A stretch of DNA of 64,000 nucleotides from Lysinibacillus sp. BPa_S21 (GCF_023337795.1 NZ_JALIRS010000004.1:1-64000); one strand, 5' to 3'. Shown: positions 9,524 to 19,746, counted from the first letter of the stretch. The notes: a model not told the origin generated them from the sequence alone. Translations and numbers: made by a program.

Positions 9524-10156
9524 GTGAGTCCAATCGAACTCAATAAACGTCAGGAAGACATTTTACAAATTGTGAAAGAAAACGGCCCTATTACAGGCGA
9601 ACATATTGCAGAACGTCTCAATCTGACAAGAGCAACTTTAAGACCAGATTTAGCAATACTTACAATGGCGGGCTTTTTAGATGCTAGACCACGTGTTGGC
9701 TATTTCTATTCAGGTAAAAAAGCATCTGTAACATTGATGGATAGTATTCACAATTTAAAGGTGAAAGATTTTCATTCAGGACCAGTTGTTGTACCGGAAA
9801 CAATGACTGTTTATGATGCGATTTGCTTCATGTTTTCAGAGGATGTTGGAACACTCTTTGTCGTAGATAAGAATGAATTTTTGACAGGGGTACTTTCCCG
9901 AAAGGATTTACTTCGTACAAGTATTGGCACGCAGGATTTAAACAAAATACCTGTACATATAATTATGACACGTATGCCAAATATTTCGTACTGTGAGAGA
10001 TCAGATTCTTTAGTTGTCGCAGCGAATAAACTAATTGAACGAGAAGTTGATTCGCTACCAGTAGTAGAGCCACAAGAAGGTGGATTGCTAATCGTTGGTC
10101 GTCTTACAAAAACGACCATTACACGAGCTTTCTTATCACTTGCACAGAATGTCTAA
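9524..10156 (+). CDS. ccpN: Transcriptional repressor CcpN (HTH plus tandem CBS)
   Basis: CcpN family, 210 aa. In B. subtilis it represses gapB and pckA on glycolytic carbon sources and sits in the same place upstream of yqfL. An N-terminal winged helix ([35 protein letters not shown]) is followed by two CBS domains at about 80-140 and 145-205, which sense adenine nucleotides. The GTG start at 9524 matches the family N-terminus; a GAGG lies only 2 nt upstream, an unusually tight spacing. The stop is 19 bp before yqfL. Confidence 0.93.
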   Translation: MSPIELNKRQEDILQIVKENGPITGEHIAERLNLTRATLRPDLAILTMAGFLDARPRVGYFYSGKKASVTLMDSIHNLKVKDFHSGPVVVPETMTVYDAICFMFSEDVGTLFVVDKNEFLTGVLSRKDLLRTSIGTQDLNKIPVHIIMTRMPNISYCERSDSLVVAANKLIEREVDSLPVVEPQEGGLLIVGRLTKTTITRAFLSLAQNV

Positions 10157-10175
10157 CTATTTGAAGGAGAGCAGC

Positions 10176-10988
10176 ATGAAAAGACTACGAGTTTTTGTTG
10201 TATCTGATTCAGTCGGTGAAACTGGTGATCAAGTGGCGAAAGCGGTTATTAGCCAGTTTCGACCTAGTTTGGAAGACACGATCATTCGTCGTTTTCCTCA
10301 TATACAATCAGAGGAGCTCATTCGGAAAATTGTATGCCTTGCAGCGAAACAGAATGCATTTATTGTGTATACACTTGTTCGCCAGGAGATGCGATCGTTA
10401 TTACATGAACTGTGTGAGCAAGAAAGGGTCTATGCCGTCGATATTTTAGGGCCAGCTTTAAAAACAATGGGAACATTTGTAGAAGAATTCCCATTAGAAG
10501 CACCAGGAATTGTTCACCAGCTAGATGATGATTATTTTAAAAAAATAGAGGCTATTGAATTTGCAGTAAAATATGATGATGGTAGAGATCCACGTGGTCT
10601 ATTGCTGGCTGATATTGTGTTAGTCGGTGTTTCACGTACCTCTAAAACGCCGTTATCACAATATTTAGCACATAAACGCTATAAGGTAGCGAACGTACCT
10701 TTAGTACCAGAAGTAGAGCCACCTGAAGAACTATTAAAAATTGATCCGAAGAAATGTTTTGGATTAATTATTTCTCCTGATAAATTGAACTCAATTCGAA
10801 AAGAGAGATTAATGTCTCTTGGATTGAATGATGATGCTATCTATGCACAGCATAATCGAATATTAGAAGAAATCCAGCATTTTGAAAAAATTGTCGCTAA
10901 AATCGGTTGTAAGGTGATTGATGTGACAAACAAAGCTGTTGAGGAAACAGCAAACGTCATTATTGAGCATATCTCGAACTGTAAATAA
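10176..10988 (+). CDS. yqfL: Pyruvate,phosphate dikinase regulatory protein / DUF299 kinase-pyrophosphorylase
   Basis: DUF299 protein of 270 aa. In other bacteria this family phosphorylates and dephosphorylates PPDK (or PEP synthetase) by an ADP-dependent mechanism; in B. subtilis, YqfL modulates CcpN activity, in keeping with its position directly after ccpN. Motifs: [17 protein letters not shown] at the N-terminus and the P-loop-like [11 protein letters not shown] near residue 150. ATG 10176 follows AAGGAGAG; the frame extends upstream into ccpN and that extension is rejected. Confidence 0.92.
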   Translation: MKRLRVFVVSDSVGETGDQVAKAVISQFRPSLEDTIIRRFPHIQSEELIRKIVCLAAKQNAFIVYTLVRQEMRSLLHELCEQERVYAVDILGPALKTMGTFVEEFPLEAPGIVHQLDDDYFKKIEAIEFAVKYDDGRDPRGLLLADIVLVGVSRTSKTPLSQYLAHKRYKVANVPLVPEVEPPEELLKIDPKKCFGLIISPDKLNSIRKERLMSLGLNDDAIYAQHNRILEEIQHFEKIVAKIGCKVIDVTNKAVEETANVIIEHISNCK

Positions 10989-11003
10989 GAAACGAATGAT
11001 ATA

Positions 11004-11034
11004 AACCACCTCGGTTATAAGAGGCGGTTTTTTT
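11004..11034 (+). terminator. Terminator after yqfL
   Basis: ACCaCCTC / GAGGCGGT stem with a seven-base loop and TTTTTTT. Confidence 0.8.
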
Positions 11035-11206
11035 GAGTCGGTTTTTAAAATAGTATAGATAAAAACTATTTTTTGTTTTATAATAATAAAATTGTGGTAA
11101 AAATATTTATAAAGAGAAAAATCCTATTTTTTTGTCGAGAAATAAAGGATTTTTAAATCGGATAGCGAATTGTGTTTTAGAACGTAATTTAAAGATGGTG
11201 ATGGAT

Positions 11207-13027
11207 TTGGCAGGGAAGATTCCTGAAGAAGTGATCGAACAGATTCGAACACAATCGGATATTGTGGATGTCATAAGCGAATACATGCAGCTTACAAAGC
11301 GTGGGCGCAATTGGTTTGGGCTCTGTCCTTTTCATGGAGAACAAACGCCATCTTTTTCTGTGTCATCAGACAAACAAATTTTTCATTGCTTTGGTTGTGG
11401 TGCAGGCGGTAATGCCGTTACTTTTGTCATGGATATAGAAGGTATTTCTTTCCCTGATGCAGTAGTGAAACTTGGTGAACGTGTTGGCATACAGTTAGAT
11501 GTTGGACCAAGTTTACCTGAGGTAACGAAAAAAGTATCTAAAACAGAAGAAAGGATGAAAGAAGCTCACGCTTTTGCAGCAGATTTTTTTCATCATTTAC
11601 TGTTAAATACTGAAGATGGTGAAGAACCTTTAAATTATTTGCTAGAAAGAGGATTTACAAGGGAACTTATAGAATCTAATAGCATTGGATGGTCTCTTCC
11701 AAGCTTTGATGCATTAACGATATTGCTTGAAAGAAAAGGTTATAACTTACAAGAAATCTCAGAAAGCGGTTTAGTCATCAAGCGTGAAGGGGAAGAACGC
11801 TATTTTGATCGTTTTAGAGGGCGTATCATGTTTCCCATTCGTGATGAGAACGGTAAGATTATAGCATTCTCAGGACGAATCCTTGCTTCAACTGGTGAAG
11901 AGGCAAAATATTTAAATAGTCCAGAATCACCAATTTTTCAAAAGAGTGAAGTACTTTATAACCTAGATAAAGCACGAACCTCGATTAGAAAAAATCGTCA
12001 AGTAGTATTGATGGAAGGATTTATGGATGTTTTAGCAGCAACTTCTGTGGGTGTAACAAATGCTGTAGCAACAATGGGCACTTCGCTTACAAACCAGCAT
12101 ATTACAAAGCTAAAGCGCTTAGTAGAGCAGATTACGATTTGCTATGACGGTGATAATGCTGGTTTCGATGCAGCGAAAAGAGCAGCACAGTTACTCCAAA
12201 CGGAACGTATGAAAGTCAATATTGCGGTGTTACCAGATAAGCTAGATCCCGATGAATACATTCGTAATTTGGGTGGACAAGCATTTAAAGAACAAATTTT
12301 GGAAAAACCACATGCGTATATTGCTTTTATGATGATGCATGCTAGACGAAATAAGAACTTTCAGTTTGAAAATGATACGCTTCAATATATTCAAGAAGTT
12401 CTTGAGCAACTGGTAGGTAGATCGTCACCGGTTGAACGAGATTTGTATATAAGACAGCTATCGAATGAAACAAACATCTCGGAAGAAGCAATTTATGCTC
12501 AATTCCGAAAGCTAGAGGCAAATCAGGTGCGTTCTACCAAAGTAGAAATGCCTGTTCAAACGCCCTCGGTGCCGGTCACACAGCAACATAAGCCTATGGA
12601 CGCAGCTGAACGTGCCGAACGTTTATTACTGGCTCATATGCTTCATAATATAGATGTAGTGGACAAGGTATTACGTAGTGAGCAAAAAGATCCATTTGTA
12701 CGAGATGCCTATATGGCAGTTTTTGTTCGCTTAGTAGGATTTTATGAGGAATATGGTCATCCAGATTATCAGCGTTTTGTTGAGATATTAGATGACTCTG
12801 AATTACGTAAGATTGTAATGGAAGCGGCTTTAGCGGAACGGGATCCCGACCAAGCAGAGGCAGAGGTCACAGACTCAATACGTCAGCTGCAAAAATATAG
12901 AATTGAGCAAGAAATTCAACAAAAGATGCATGAGTCAAAGGAAGCGGAGAAGATGCATGAGTATGCGCGTGCACTTGAAATCGCCCAACAGATTATTCAC
13001 TTAAGAAAATCGTTATCGGCGATTTAA
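11207..13027 (+). CDS. dnaG: DNA primase DnaG
   Basis: Replicative primase, about 606 aa (B. subtilis 603), which makes RNA primers at the fork and binds DnaB/DnaC-type helicase through its C-terminus. The CHC2 zinc ribbon is Cys40, His43, Cys61, Cys64. TOPRIM motifs: EGFMDVLAA and the metal-binding [11 protein letters not shown]. The start is uncertain: TTG 11207 gives [12 protein letters not shown], matching the family, with GGTGAT just upstream; ATG 11201 is the alternative. The frame is open from 11132. It forms the classical macromolecular-synthesis pair with sigA, 32 bp downstream. Confidence 0.93.
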   Translation: MAGKIPEEVIEQIRTQSDIVDVISEYMQLTKRGRNWFGLCPFHGEQTPSFSVSSDKQIFHCFGCGAGGNAVTFVMDIEGISFPDAVVKLGERVGIQLDVGPSLPEVTKKVSKTEERMKEAHAFAADFFHHLLLNTEDGEEPLNYLLERGFTRELIESNSIGWSLPSFDALTILLERKGYNLQEISESGLVIKREGEERYFDRFRGRIMFPIRDENGKIIAFSGRILASTGEEAKYLNSPESPIFQKSEVLYNLDKARTSIRKNRQVVLMEGFMDVLAATSVGVTNAVATMGTSLTNQHITKLKRLVEQITICYDGDNAGFDAAKRAAQLLQTERMKVNIAVLPDKLDPDEYIRNLGGQAFKEQILEKPHAYIAFMMMHARRNKNFQFENDTLQYIQEVLEQLVGRSSPVERDLYIRQLSNETNISEEAIYAQFRKLEANQVRSTKVEMPVQTPSVPVTQQHKPMDAAERAERLLLAHMLHNIDVVDKVLRSEQKDPFVRDAYMAVFVRLVGFYEEYGHPDYQRFVEILDDSELRKIVMEAALAERDPDQAEAEVTDSIRQLQKYRIEQEIQQKMHESKEAEKMHEYARALEIAQQIIHLRKSLSAI

Positions 13028-13059
13028 CCCGATTCGGTTGTTTAGAAGGAGGAAGGTTT

Positions 13060-14187
13060 ATGGCGGACAAGTCAGAACGTTCAAAAGAGGTAGAAGTAGA
13101 AATTACATTGGATGAAGCAAAAAAAATACTACAAGAAAAAGCAAAAACAGAAGGTGAAATTTCAATGAAAGAAATTTCAGAGAAACTAGCGCCTTATGAA
13201 TTGGAAAATGAAGAGATTTTCCACTTTGCTGAGGATCTTGAAAAAGCTAAGGACATTCAAATCATTGGAAAAGAAGAGTTTGAAGAAGAAAGCTTAATGA
13301 AAGAAGAAGCAAACGAAGAGACTTTCGATTTAAATGATTTGAGTGTACCACCAGGTGTTAAAATAAATGACCCTGTACGCATGTATTTAAAAGAAATTGG
13401 TCGAGTTGATTTACTTTCTGCCGAGCAAGAAATCGCTTTAGCTGAGCGTATTGAGCAAGGTGATGAAGAAGCACGTAAACGCCTAGCAGAAGCGAACTTA
13501 CGTCTTGTTGTATCTATTGCAAAGCGATATGTTGGCCGAGGAATGCTATTCCTTGATTTAATTCAAGAGGGGAATATGGGGCTTATCAAGGCTGTTGAGA
13601 AATTTGACTACCGTAAAGGTTTTAAATTCTCCACTTATGCAACATGGTGGATTCGCCAAGCGATTACACGTGCAATTGCGGACCAAGCACGTACAATTCG
13701 TATTCCAGTGCATATGGTAGAAACAATTAATAAATTAATTCGTGTACAACGTCAGTTACTACAGGACTTAGGTCGCGAGCCATCTCCAGAAGAAATTGGC
13801 GAAGAAATGGATTTAACACCTGAAAAAGTACGTGAAATTTTAAAAATTGCACAAGAACCAGTATCCCTTGAAACACCAATTGGAGAAGAAGATGATTCAC
13901 ATTTAGGAGACTTTATTGAGGATTCAGAAGCTCAGTCTCCATCTGATCATGCAGCTTATGAATTGTTAAAAGAGCAATTAGAGGATGTGTTAGATACATT
14001 AACTGACCGTGAAGAAAATGTCCTTCGCTTACGTTTCGGTTTAGATGATGGTCGTACACGTACATTAGAAGAGGTAGGGAAGGTATTTGGTGTAACACGT
14101 GAACGTATTCGCCAAATTGAAGCTAAGGCACTTAGAAAGCTACGCCATCCTTCTCGTAGCAAACGATTAAAAGACTTCTTAGAATAA
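13060..14187 (+). CDS. sigA: RNA polymerase primary sigma factor SigA
   Basis: Housekeeping sigma-70, 375 aa (B. subtilis 371). Region 1.2 starts at [11 protein letters not shown]; regions 2.1-2.4 include [16 protein letters not shown] and [20 protein letters not shown]; region 3 [12 protein letters not shown]; region 4.2 [20 protein letters not shown]. The acidic N-terminus is short, as in Bacillales. ATG 13060 follows AGGAGGAAGG. Cotranscribed with dnaG; a perfect terminator follows. Confidence 0.98.
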   Translation: MADKSERSKEVEVEITLDEAKKILQEKAKTEGEISMKEISEKLAPYELENEEIFHFAEDLEKAKDIQIIGKEEFEEESLMKEEANEETFDLNDLSVPPGVKINDPVRMYLKEIGRVDLLSAEQEIALAERIEQGDEEARKRLAEANLRLVVSIAKRYVGRGMLFLDLIQEGNMGLIKAVEKFDYRKGFKFSTYATWWIRQAITRAIADQARTIRIPVHMVETINKLIRVQRQLLQDLGREPSPEEIGEEMDLTPEKVREILKIAQEPVSLETPIGEEDDSHLGDFIEDSEAQSPSDHAAYELLKEQLEDVLDTLTDREENVLRLRFGLDDGRTRTLEEVGKVFGVTRERIRQIEAKALRKLRHPSRSKRLKDFLE

Positions 14188-14198
14188 AAAAACAAAGT

Positions 14199-14240
14199 AG
14201 GGCTATCTAATTAGTGATGACTAATTAGATAGCCCTTTTT
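14199..14240 (+). terminator. Terminator after sigA
   Basis: Perfect 16-bp stem GGGCTATCTAATTAGT with a GATG loop and TTTTT. Confidence 0.95.
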
Positions 14241-14430
14241 ATGCTACTATGGAATCAGGAGAATACTGTGTAAGCAAAATCTATCAAAAGAAATAATGTT
14301 TATATTGTGTATGAGAATGAGGCGATCATAATATTTTTGCTACTTTATACAGATGTGTTTTTGACTATTTTGAGATAAAATTGTAATAATAACCAATGCT
14401 CATCATCAATGTTGTGGATAACATTTACGT

Positions 14431-14545
14431 ATTGGAGACTGGGAGCCTGATTGGGGATTAGTAATAAGGGAACGAAGGCAAGAACATCATATCTTGTGAT
14501 AACGTATTCGTCTCGTGTTGGCCCGATGCCCCAGGATGCTGTGCT
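14431..14545 (+). repeat. Decayed R1 repeat, long form
   Basis: ATTGGAGACTGGGAGCC.. GATTGGGGATTAG, then GGGAACGAAGGCAAGAACATC and TCGTGTTGGCCCGATGCCCC. It aligns with the internal-insert version at 39574-39839. The upstream extension of the next open frame runs into it, which supports the later start at 14590. Confidence 0.65.
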
Positions 14546-14589
14546 ATTTGATGATGATTTATTTAAAGCAAATGTTTGGAGCAAAAACT

Positions 14590-15153
14590 ATGACAAATCC
14601 TCGAAAAAAAATAATCTTGAATGAGATTTTATTTTGGAAGCAGAATAAGCTATTACCAGAGCATTACTGTGATTTTTTAGCGGCTCTATATGCGGAAGGG
14701 GCAGATGTAGAGGAGCTAGAGCCGGTACATCATAAACAGGCTATATTACCCTCGGAAAAGAGAAGGCTACTACTTGTCATTGCAGGTATATGTATAGCTG
14801 TGATTACGTTGCTGTCTATTTATTTTACTATAGCATCCTTAATGATCATTTTAACGGTTGTCGTTGGAACAGCTGCAATGATATTATTACTGACGGCGTT
14901 TCGAATGGCACGAAAAAATGATTTATTAGCCCCTGTTTTCCATTTGTTAGCTGCTATTTTATTGTTTAGTATGTCAATTCGAATTTACACTACATATTTT
15001 AATGGGAATAATATTGCATTGTTTTGCTTGATTGCAGCAAACTGCGGGGTTTGGCTTTGGTCAGGTTTAAAAATGAAGCTACTTTATTTCACTGTCTCAG
15101 GTGTCCTAGGCTTCCTAGCACTGATTAGCTATTATATCATAAACTTATTATAA
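14590..15153 (+). CDS. Multi-pass membrane protein, unknown function
   Basis: 187 aa. A soluble N-terminal part of about 55 aa (KKIILNEILFWKQNKLLPEH) is followed by five or six hydrophobic segments from residue 60 to the end. The N-terminal WKQNKLLPEHYCDFLAALY part resembles the juxtamembrane start of some Bacillales DUF2157-like membrane proteins, but I do not assign a family. ATG 14590 follows TTGGAG. It sits alone between sigA and cccA. Confidence 0.75.
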   Translation: MTNPRKKIILNEILFWKQNKLLPEHYCDFLAALYAEGADVEELEPVHHKQAILPSEKRRLLLVIAGICIAVITLLSIYFTIASLMIILTVVVGTAAMILLLTAFRMARKNDLLAPVFHLLAAILLFSMSIRIYTTYFNGNNIALFCLIAANCGVWLWSGLKMKLLYFTVSGVLGFLALISYYIINLL

Positions 15154-15318
15154 GAACTTTATTTGCCATTACTATTACTGATCATGACGAGAATCTGTTT
15201 GCTTTCTAATAGCTTACGGATTCTTTTTGTATCAATATGTTTACGGGAAAATATAGAATAATAATAGTTCATCACCGAAAGTTGTGGAGGACTTTTGTTG
15301 TAATGTTGCCATAAATAA

Positions 15319-15377
15319 GTTGATTGAAGCAATTGAAGCGGCTCTTCGGACGCCTTTATCCGGAACGGAAATCAACC
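15319..15377 (+). repeat. Short R1 repeat with internal deletion
   Basis: 59 bp keeping both ends: GTTGATTGAAGC, then GAAGCGGCTCTTCGGACGCC and CCGGAACGGAAATCAAC. The open frame 15284-15487 crosses it and is not a gene. The rest of 15154-15692 shows only AT-rich sequence and the cccA promoter region. Confidence 0.7.
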
Positions 15378-15692
15378 ACACATATAGGACTTCTTCTATT
15401 AGCAAATATCAAGAAGTTATTTTGATTTTCTTGGTATATGAAAGCGTAAAGAGAGGAAAGATAACAACGTATAAGGAACCTCAGTAATTGTAAAAAAGAC
15501 AATAGATACTCCAAATGTTGGGGATTTCAAGACATATTTTATCCAATAGTTACAGAAATGTCGAATTTGTTACAAACAAAGGAAAACTTAGCGAATAGGG
15601 CTTTTCGTTTCATTGGTAATGAAGTACAATATTAGATGTTGACTGATTCTATATTATCATAGAAGTAGATTTAAAATGAGGAGGGGAAACAT

Positions 15693-16043
15693 ATGAAAAA
15701 CAATCCAGTCGTTCCTTACATCTTAATTTTAGCATTTGGTATTGGTCTTATTTTCTTCATGTCTTTAACAGGTGCAGATAACAAAAAAGAGATTGCTGCT
15801 GAAAAAGAAGGCGGTGGCGAAAAGACAGAAGCTACTGATGACGGCTCAGCTTTAGTACAATCTTGTATTGCCTGTCACGCTGCTGACTTAACTGGTTCTG
15901 TAGGGCCAAACTTACATGGCTTAGATGAAGCTCGTATCGTTGACGTTTTAACTAACGGTATCGAAGGAACGCCAATGCAACCTGGAATGAAAACTGAAGC
16001 GGAAGCAAAAGAAATCGCTAAGTACATTTCAACTTTAAAATAG
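15693..16043 (+). CDS. cccA: Membrane-anchored cytochrome c550
   Basis: 116-aa class I cytochrome c. One N-terminal transmembrane anchor (residues 8-27) is followed by an acidic, Gly/Glu-rich linker and a heme domain facing outside. Heme attachment is Cys58-Ile-Ala-Cys61-His62; the axial Met is in GTPMQPGM (Met95 or Met99). It carries electrons toward cytochrome c oxidase. B. subtilis cccA also lies just downstream of sigA. ATG 15693 follows GAGGAGGGG. Confidence 0.93.
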   Translation: MKNNPVVPYILILAFGIGLIFFMSLTGADNKKEIAAEKEGGGEKTEATDDGSALVQSCIACHAADLTGSVGPNLHGLDEARIVDVLTNGIEGTPMQPGMKTEAEAKEIAKYISTLK

Positions 16044-16052
16044 TCTAAAAAA

Positions 16053-16108
16053 GTAGCTGTACTAAAAAGCGTTTAATCGTAATTAGTACAGCTACAATTT
16101 ATTTTATC
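16053..16108 (+). terminator. Terminator after cccA
   Basis: GTAGCTGTACTAA / TTAGTACAGCTAC stem, then AATTTATTTTAT. A second weaker hairpin, GTTGC..GCAAC with a run of eight T, lies at 16130-16170. Confidence 0.75.
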
Positions 16109-16224
16109 TTCATTTCAGTAAATGAAGAATGGGGTTGCTCAAAATTTGGGGCAACTCCATTTGTTTTTTTTCCCGACATCATACATACTAAGAATGGACA
16201 CTATTGAAGACAGGCGGTAAAAAA

Positions 16225-16917
16225 ATGAATGCACAAAAATTATCAAAACGATTAGAAACAGTAGCTAACTTTGTTCCCACAGGCGCAGTTGTAGCTGATA
16301 TTGGGAGCGACCATGCATATTTACCATGCTACTTAATTCATAAAGGTATTGCTTCTTATGCAGTAGCAGGGGAAGTTGTGAAAGGACCATTCGAGTCAGC
16401 AGTTGGACAAGTGAAAAAGGAAGGCCTAACGGAAAAAATTACCGTACGACTTGCAAATGGTTTAGCAGCTGTGGAAGAAGCTGATCATGTAGATACAGTT
16501 ACTATTGCTGGGATGGGTGGGCCTCTTATTGTTTCCATTTTGGAAAAGCATCCGGAAAAATTACAAGGGGTAACAAGGCTTATTTTGCAGCCGAATATTC
16601 ATGCGAAAGTGATTCGCGAATGGGCGTTAGCACATGATTGGGCAATCCAGGACGAAGAGATTTTAGAGGAAGACGAAAAAATTTATGAAATTCTTGTATT
16701 GCAAAGAAGCTCAATGACGTTAACGGAACCGGAAATTTTATTTGGGCCGAAATTAATGCAACGAAAATCACCATCATTTATTAAAAAATGGTCGCGTGAA
16801 AAAGAAAATTGGCAGCGTGTATTAAAGTCCATTGAAGGGGCAGATCAAACACCTGAAATTGAAGAAAAACGTGCAGAGTTAGTAGCTTTACTCAATTTAG
16901 TGGAAGGGGTTCTGTGA
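16225..16917 (+). CDS. trmK: tRNA (adenine(22)-N1)-methyltransferase TrmK
   Basis: 230 aa, SAM-dependent enzyme that makes m1A22 in bacterial tRNAs. The Rossmann SAM-binding loop VVADIGSDHAYLP lies near residue 30, and the catalytic-loop region VTIAGMGGPLI near 95. ATG 16225 is preferred over the TTG at 16204 because AGGCGG lies 7 nt before it and the N-terminus MNAQKLSKRLE fits the family. Stop and next start are one base apart (TGA-G-ATG), so nif3 is coupled, as in B. subtilis yqfN-yqfO. Confidence 0.93.
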   Translation: MNAQKLSKRLETVANFVPTGAVVADIGSDHAYLPCYLIHKGIASYAVAGEVVKGPFESAVGQVKKEGLTEKITVRLANGLAAVEEADHVDTVTIAGMGGPLIVSILEKHPEKLQGVTRLILQPNIHAKVIREWALAHDWAIQDEEILEEDEKIYEILVLQRSSMTLTEPEILFGPKLMQRKSPSFIKKWSREKENWQRVLKSIEGADQTPEIEEKRAELVALLNLVEGVL

Positions 16918-16918
16918 G

Positions 16919-18040
16919 ATGAAAGCAGTAAACGGTCAGGAAATTATCCAATTGTTTGAATCATGGTCGCCTAAAAAGCTAGCCTGTATGGAAAATGACC
17001 CAATTGGTCTTGCGATTGGCACATTAAATAAACCTGTCAGTAAAGTATTAGTCACATTAGATGTTAATGAGGCAGTAGCAGACGAGGCTATTGCGCAAGG
17101 GTGCGAACTAATAATAGCGCATCATCCACCGATTTTCAGACGACTTTCGAATATTCGTACTGACAATCCTGCCGGGCGTTTATATGAAAAGCTTATCAAA
17201 AATGATATTGCGGTGTATGCAGCGCATACGAATCTAGATGTGGCTGAAGGCGGTGTCAACGATTTACTAGCAGATGCTCTACAGCTGGAAAATCGCTCTA
17301 TTTTAGAAGAAACATATGCGGAAAACTTGTTGAAGCTAGCAGTTTTTATTCCGACTGCAGATGCAAATGATTTACGTGAGGCGTTAGCAAAGGCAGGTGC
17401 AGGTCGCATTGGAGATTATGAAGTATGTAGCTATACGACAATGGGAGAAGGGCGGTTCCGTGCACTAGAAGGTGCAAACCCACATGTGGGTTCTATTGGT
17501 GAATTACATGTTGAAGAAGAAGTGAAGGTAGAAGTTGTATTTCCTGAATCTATAAAAAATCGTGTATTAAAGGCAATGTTAAACGCACATCCATATGAAG
17601 AGCCTGCTTATGATATTATTCGCTTAGACCAGCAAACGAATGTAATGGGCTTAGGTCGAGTGGGATATTTACCACAAGAAATGACACTTCATGATTTTAC
17701 GCAATTTGTTAAGCAGCAGCTAGATGTGCCAGCTGTCCGAGTTGTTGGTGATTTACAATCGAAGGTGAAAAAAGTTGCGCTTGTCGGTGGCGATGGCAAT
17801 AAATATATTTATTCTGCGAAGAGAGCTGGGGCAGATGTATTTTTAACAGGAGATATGTACTTCCATACTGCCCAGGACGCTCAAGCAATTGGCCTACAAA
17901 TTGTAGATCCAGGTCATCATGTGGAGAAAGTAATGATCGCAGGAGTAGCTAAAAAGATGGCAGGAATGTGTGAGAATAAAAAATACTCTGTTGAATTTGT
18001 ACAATCTACTATTCATACAGAACCGTTTTTATTCGTGTAA
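16919..18040 (+). CDS. yqfO: Nif3-like dinuclear metal center hexameric protein (YqfO)
   Basis: 373 aa, long Nif3 form with a PII-like domain (about residues 130-235) inserted between the two halves of the metal-binding fold. Metal ligands: IIAHHPPIF near residue 65, AAHTNLD near 102, and the C-terminal GHHVEK near 328. The biochemical role of the family is unsettled; GTP cyclohydrolase I type 2-like naming is historical. Coupled to trmK. Confidence 0.92.
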   Translation: MKAVNGQEIIQLFESWSPKKLACMENDPIGLAIGTLNKPVSKVLVTLDVNEAVADEAIAQGCELIIAHHPPIFRRLSNIRTDNPAGRLYEKLIKNDIAVYAAHTNLDVAEGGVNDLLADALQLENRSILEETYAENLLKLAVFIPTADANDLREALAKAGAGRIGDYEVCSYTTMGEGRFRALEGANPHVGSIGELHVEEEVKVEVVFPESIKNRVLKAMLNAHPYEEPAYDIIRLDQQTNVMGLGRVGYLPQEMTLHDFTQFVKQQLDVPAVRVVGDLQSKVKKVALVGGDGNKYIYSAKRAGADVFLTGDMYFHTAQDAQAIGLQIVDPGHHVEKVMIAGVAKKMAGMCENKKYSVEFVQSTIHTEPFLFV

Positions 18041-18055
18041 GAGAGGGGAATCGAT

Positions 18056-18280
18056 TTGGCGAATGAAAGACCTGCTGGCAATAAAGCCGGCAAGTTATGG
18101 ATGATGATTGGTTTACTAATTGCTGTGTTTGGGGTAGGCATGACATTAATGACAAATACGATGAATGCCAAAAAAATTGATGCTATGACAGAGCAATGTG
18201 AAAAAGATGGCGGAGAACCCATCGTCTCAAAAGAAAAGAGATTTTTATCAACAAACTATTCATTTAATTGTAACCCGTAA
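18056..18280 (+). CDS. Small single-pass membrane protein
   Basis: 74 aa. A short soluble N-terminus is followed by one transmembrane helix (about residues 14-34, MMIGLLIAVFGVGMTLM), then a polar tail with two cysteines (EQCEKDGGEP and SFNCNP) that would be outside if the N-terminus is inside. The start is TTG at 18056 with AGAGGGG upstream. 15 bp after nif3 and before a terminator, so it is the last gene of that operon. Family not recognised. Confidence 0.7.
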   Translation: MANERPAGNKAGKLWMMIGLLIAVFGVGMTLMTNTMNAKKIDAMTEQCEKDGGEPIVSKEKRFLSTNYSFNCNP

Positions 18281-18287
18281 TAAAAAC

Positions 18288-18327
18288 AAGGCTGAATTAT
18301 AGAATTAATTATAATTCAGTCTTTTTG
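18288..18327 (+). terminator. Terminator, first copy of a 40-bp duplication
   Basis: GACTGAATTATAA-type stem (AGGCTGAATTATA / TATAATTCAGTCT) with TTTTT. 36 of its 40 bases are repeated at 18620-18659, on the other side of an R1-containing insert of 292 bp. Confidence 0.85.
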
Positions 18328-18416
18328 AGTTGAATTTCGCTTTCGCACAAAAATGCCGTCGCTGTTTCTTTGTAAAATTATTAATTAGAGTAACATGCCA
18401 ATAGGTACCTGCTAAA

Positions 18417-18549
18417 TGGTTGATTGGAGTGGAGGCTTGGTGACTCCTTGGGGATTAGCGTCACAGATGAGACCCTGGAGCGAGCAACGCGAGTGAAGCG
18501 GCTCATCGGACGCCCCCAGGAAAGCGCCAAGCCGGAACGGAAAACAACC
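18417..18549 (+). repeat. R1 repeat inside a duplicated terminator
   Basis: 133 bp from GGTTGATTGGAGTGG to GGAAAACAACC, with core GGGGATTAGCGTCACAGATG and GAAGCGGCTCATCGGACGCC. Flanking arms (for example ATAGAGCCATACT to the right, ACATGCCA to the left) are shared with the copy at 53373-53496, so the mobile unit is probably longer than R1 itself, about 230-290 bp. An inverted module M fragment (CGCTTTCGCACAAAAATG) is at 18339-18356. Confidence 0.8.
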
Positions 18550-18619
18550 CCTCGTTTTGCAATAGAGCCATACTTAAAGACATCCTTAATTCATTGACAT
18601 ATTAGTTTTTAACATCATG

Positions 18620-18659
18620 AAGGCTGAATTATAGTAGTTAATATAATTCAGTCTTTTTG
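18620..18659 (+). terminator. Terminator, second copy of the 40-bp duplication
   Basis: Same stem and TTTTT run as 18288-18327, with four substitutions in the loop region and the stem still intact. Confidence 0.8.
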
Positions 18660-18730
18660 TGTATGCACGGATTAATTTCAGAGTGTTATGATAGTTGAGT
18701 ATAAATTGCAATGAGAGGAGATTTTGTGGA

Positions 18731-18979
18731 ATGTTTATTCGTTTATCAAAGGAACAACAGGAAACAATCATCGCTGATATTCAACGTTTTTTCTATAATA
18801 ATCGTGATGAGGATATTACAGAATTTGAAGCAGAAAGAGTATTAGACTTTATAAAGGAAAATATAGCTCCACATATTTACAATGCAGCTATTTCAGATGC
18901 AAAATACGTTGTAGAAAGACAATACGCATCGATTGAGGATGAACTGGCAGCATTAGAAAGACCTATAAAAATAAAATAA
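18731..18979 (+). CDS. DUF2164 family protein
   Basis: 82 aa, cytoplasmic. The IRLSKEQQETIIADIQRFF start and the DAKYVVERQYASIEDEL end are typical of DUF2164, a small uncharacterised family. ATG 18731 follows GAGAGGAG (spacing about 10). Single gene behind the duplicated terminator. Confidence 0.82.
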   Translation: MFIRLSKEQQETIIADIQRFFYNNRDEDITEFEAERVLDFIKENIAPHIYNAAISDAKYVVERQYASIEDELAALERPIKIK

Positions 18980-19165
18980 TTATTTTTGTCATATTTGTTT
19001 TGGATTTAAGATAAACTAATTCGAAGTAAATAATAAGATTCTAATTAATCGTCTAAACTTTGATTAAACGGTCTGTTTCTTGTACAACATGACTAGAGAG
19101 TCGAATTTCATTTGGTGAAAGTAAGATTTAAGCACACTTTGAGGGATAAAATAAGGAGGCAAAAC

Positions 19166-19702
19166 ATGTTGAAAATAGGGGTTATTTTAGGTAGTACGCG
19201 TGAAGGGCGTTTAAGTCCACAAGTTGGTGAATGGGTAAAGGAAGTAGCAGAAAAACGCGGCGATGCGGAATATGAGATTATAGATATAGCTGACTTTAAA
19301 TTACCACTTCTAGGCGAGCCAGGTGGAGATACTTCAGGAGTGGCTACGTGGTCACAAAAAGTTGCTGCCTGTGATGGTTTTGTTTTTATCGTTGCAGAAT
19401 ATAACCATTCCATTACGGGTGCACTAAAAAATGCATTAGACTATTTACGTAACGAATGGAATAATAAAGCGGCAGGTATTGTTTCTTATGGTTCTGTTGG
19501 AGGTGCAAGAGCAGCTGAACATTTACGTGGTATTCTTGGTGAATTATTAGTAGCAGATGTTAGAGTACATCCCGCTTTATCCTTATTTACTGACTTCGAA
19601 AACGGTACGGTCTTTAAACCGAAGGATGTGCAAGCGGATTCAGTAAATCAAATGTTAGATCAACTTATCCCTTGGGCAACAGCATTAAAAACAATTCGAT
19701 AA
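19166..19702 (+). CDS. NADPH-dependent FMN reductase family protein
   Basis: 178-aa flavodoxin-fold protein (NADPH:FMN reductase / azoreductase type). The FMN phosphate loop is GSTREGRLSPQVGEW near residues 9-23, and the second FMN contact is AEYNHSITGALKNALD near residue 77. Family members reduce FMN, quinones or chromate with NAD(P)H; the substrate here is unknown. ATG 19166 follows AAGGAGG; the upstream 18-codon extension is rejected. Confidence 0.88.
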   Translation: MLKIGVILGSTREGRLSPQVGEWVKEVAEKRGDAEYEIIDIADFKLPLLGEPGGDTSGVATWSQKVAACDGFVFIVAEYNHSITGALKNALDYLRNEWNNKAAGIVSYGSVGGARAAEHLRGILGELLVADVRVHPALSLFTDFENGTVFKPKDVQADSVNQMLDQLIPWATALKTIR

Positions 19703-19708
19703 ATCTTA

Positions 19709-19746
19709 AGCAGTGTGCACAGAAAAAAGAGCATACTGCTTTTTTA
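19709..19746 (+). terminator. Terminator after flavin reductase gene
   Basis: AGCAGT..GC / GC..ACTGCT stem followed by TTTTTT. Confidence 0.75.

Noticed and set aside
14590-15153. Start of the membrane protein at 14515
   Set aside because: The extra 25 codons fall in a decayed R1 repeat; TTGGAG supports ATG 14590.
15284-15487. 67-aa open frame
   Set aside because: Crosses the short R1 copy; no SD and no recognisable protein.
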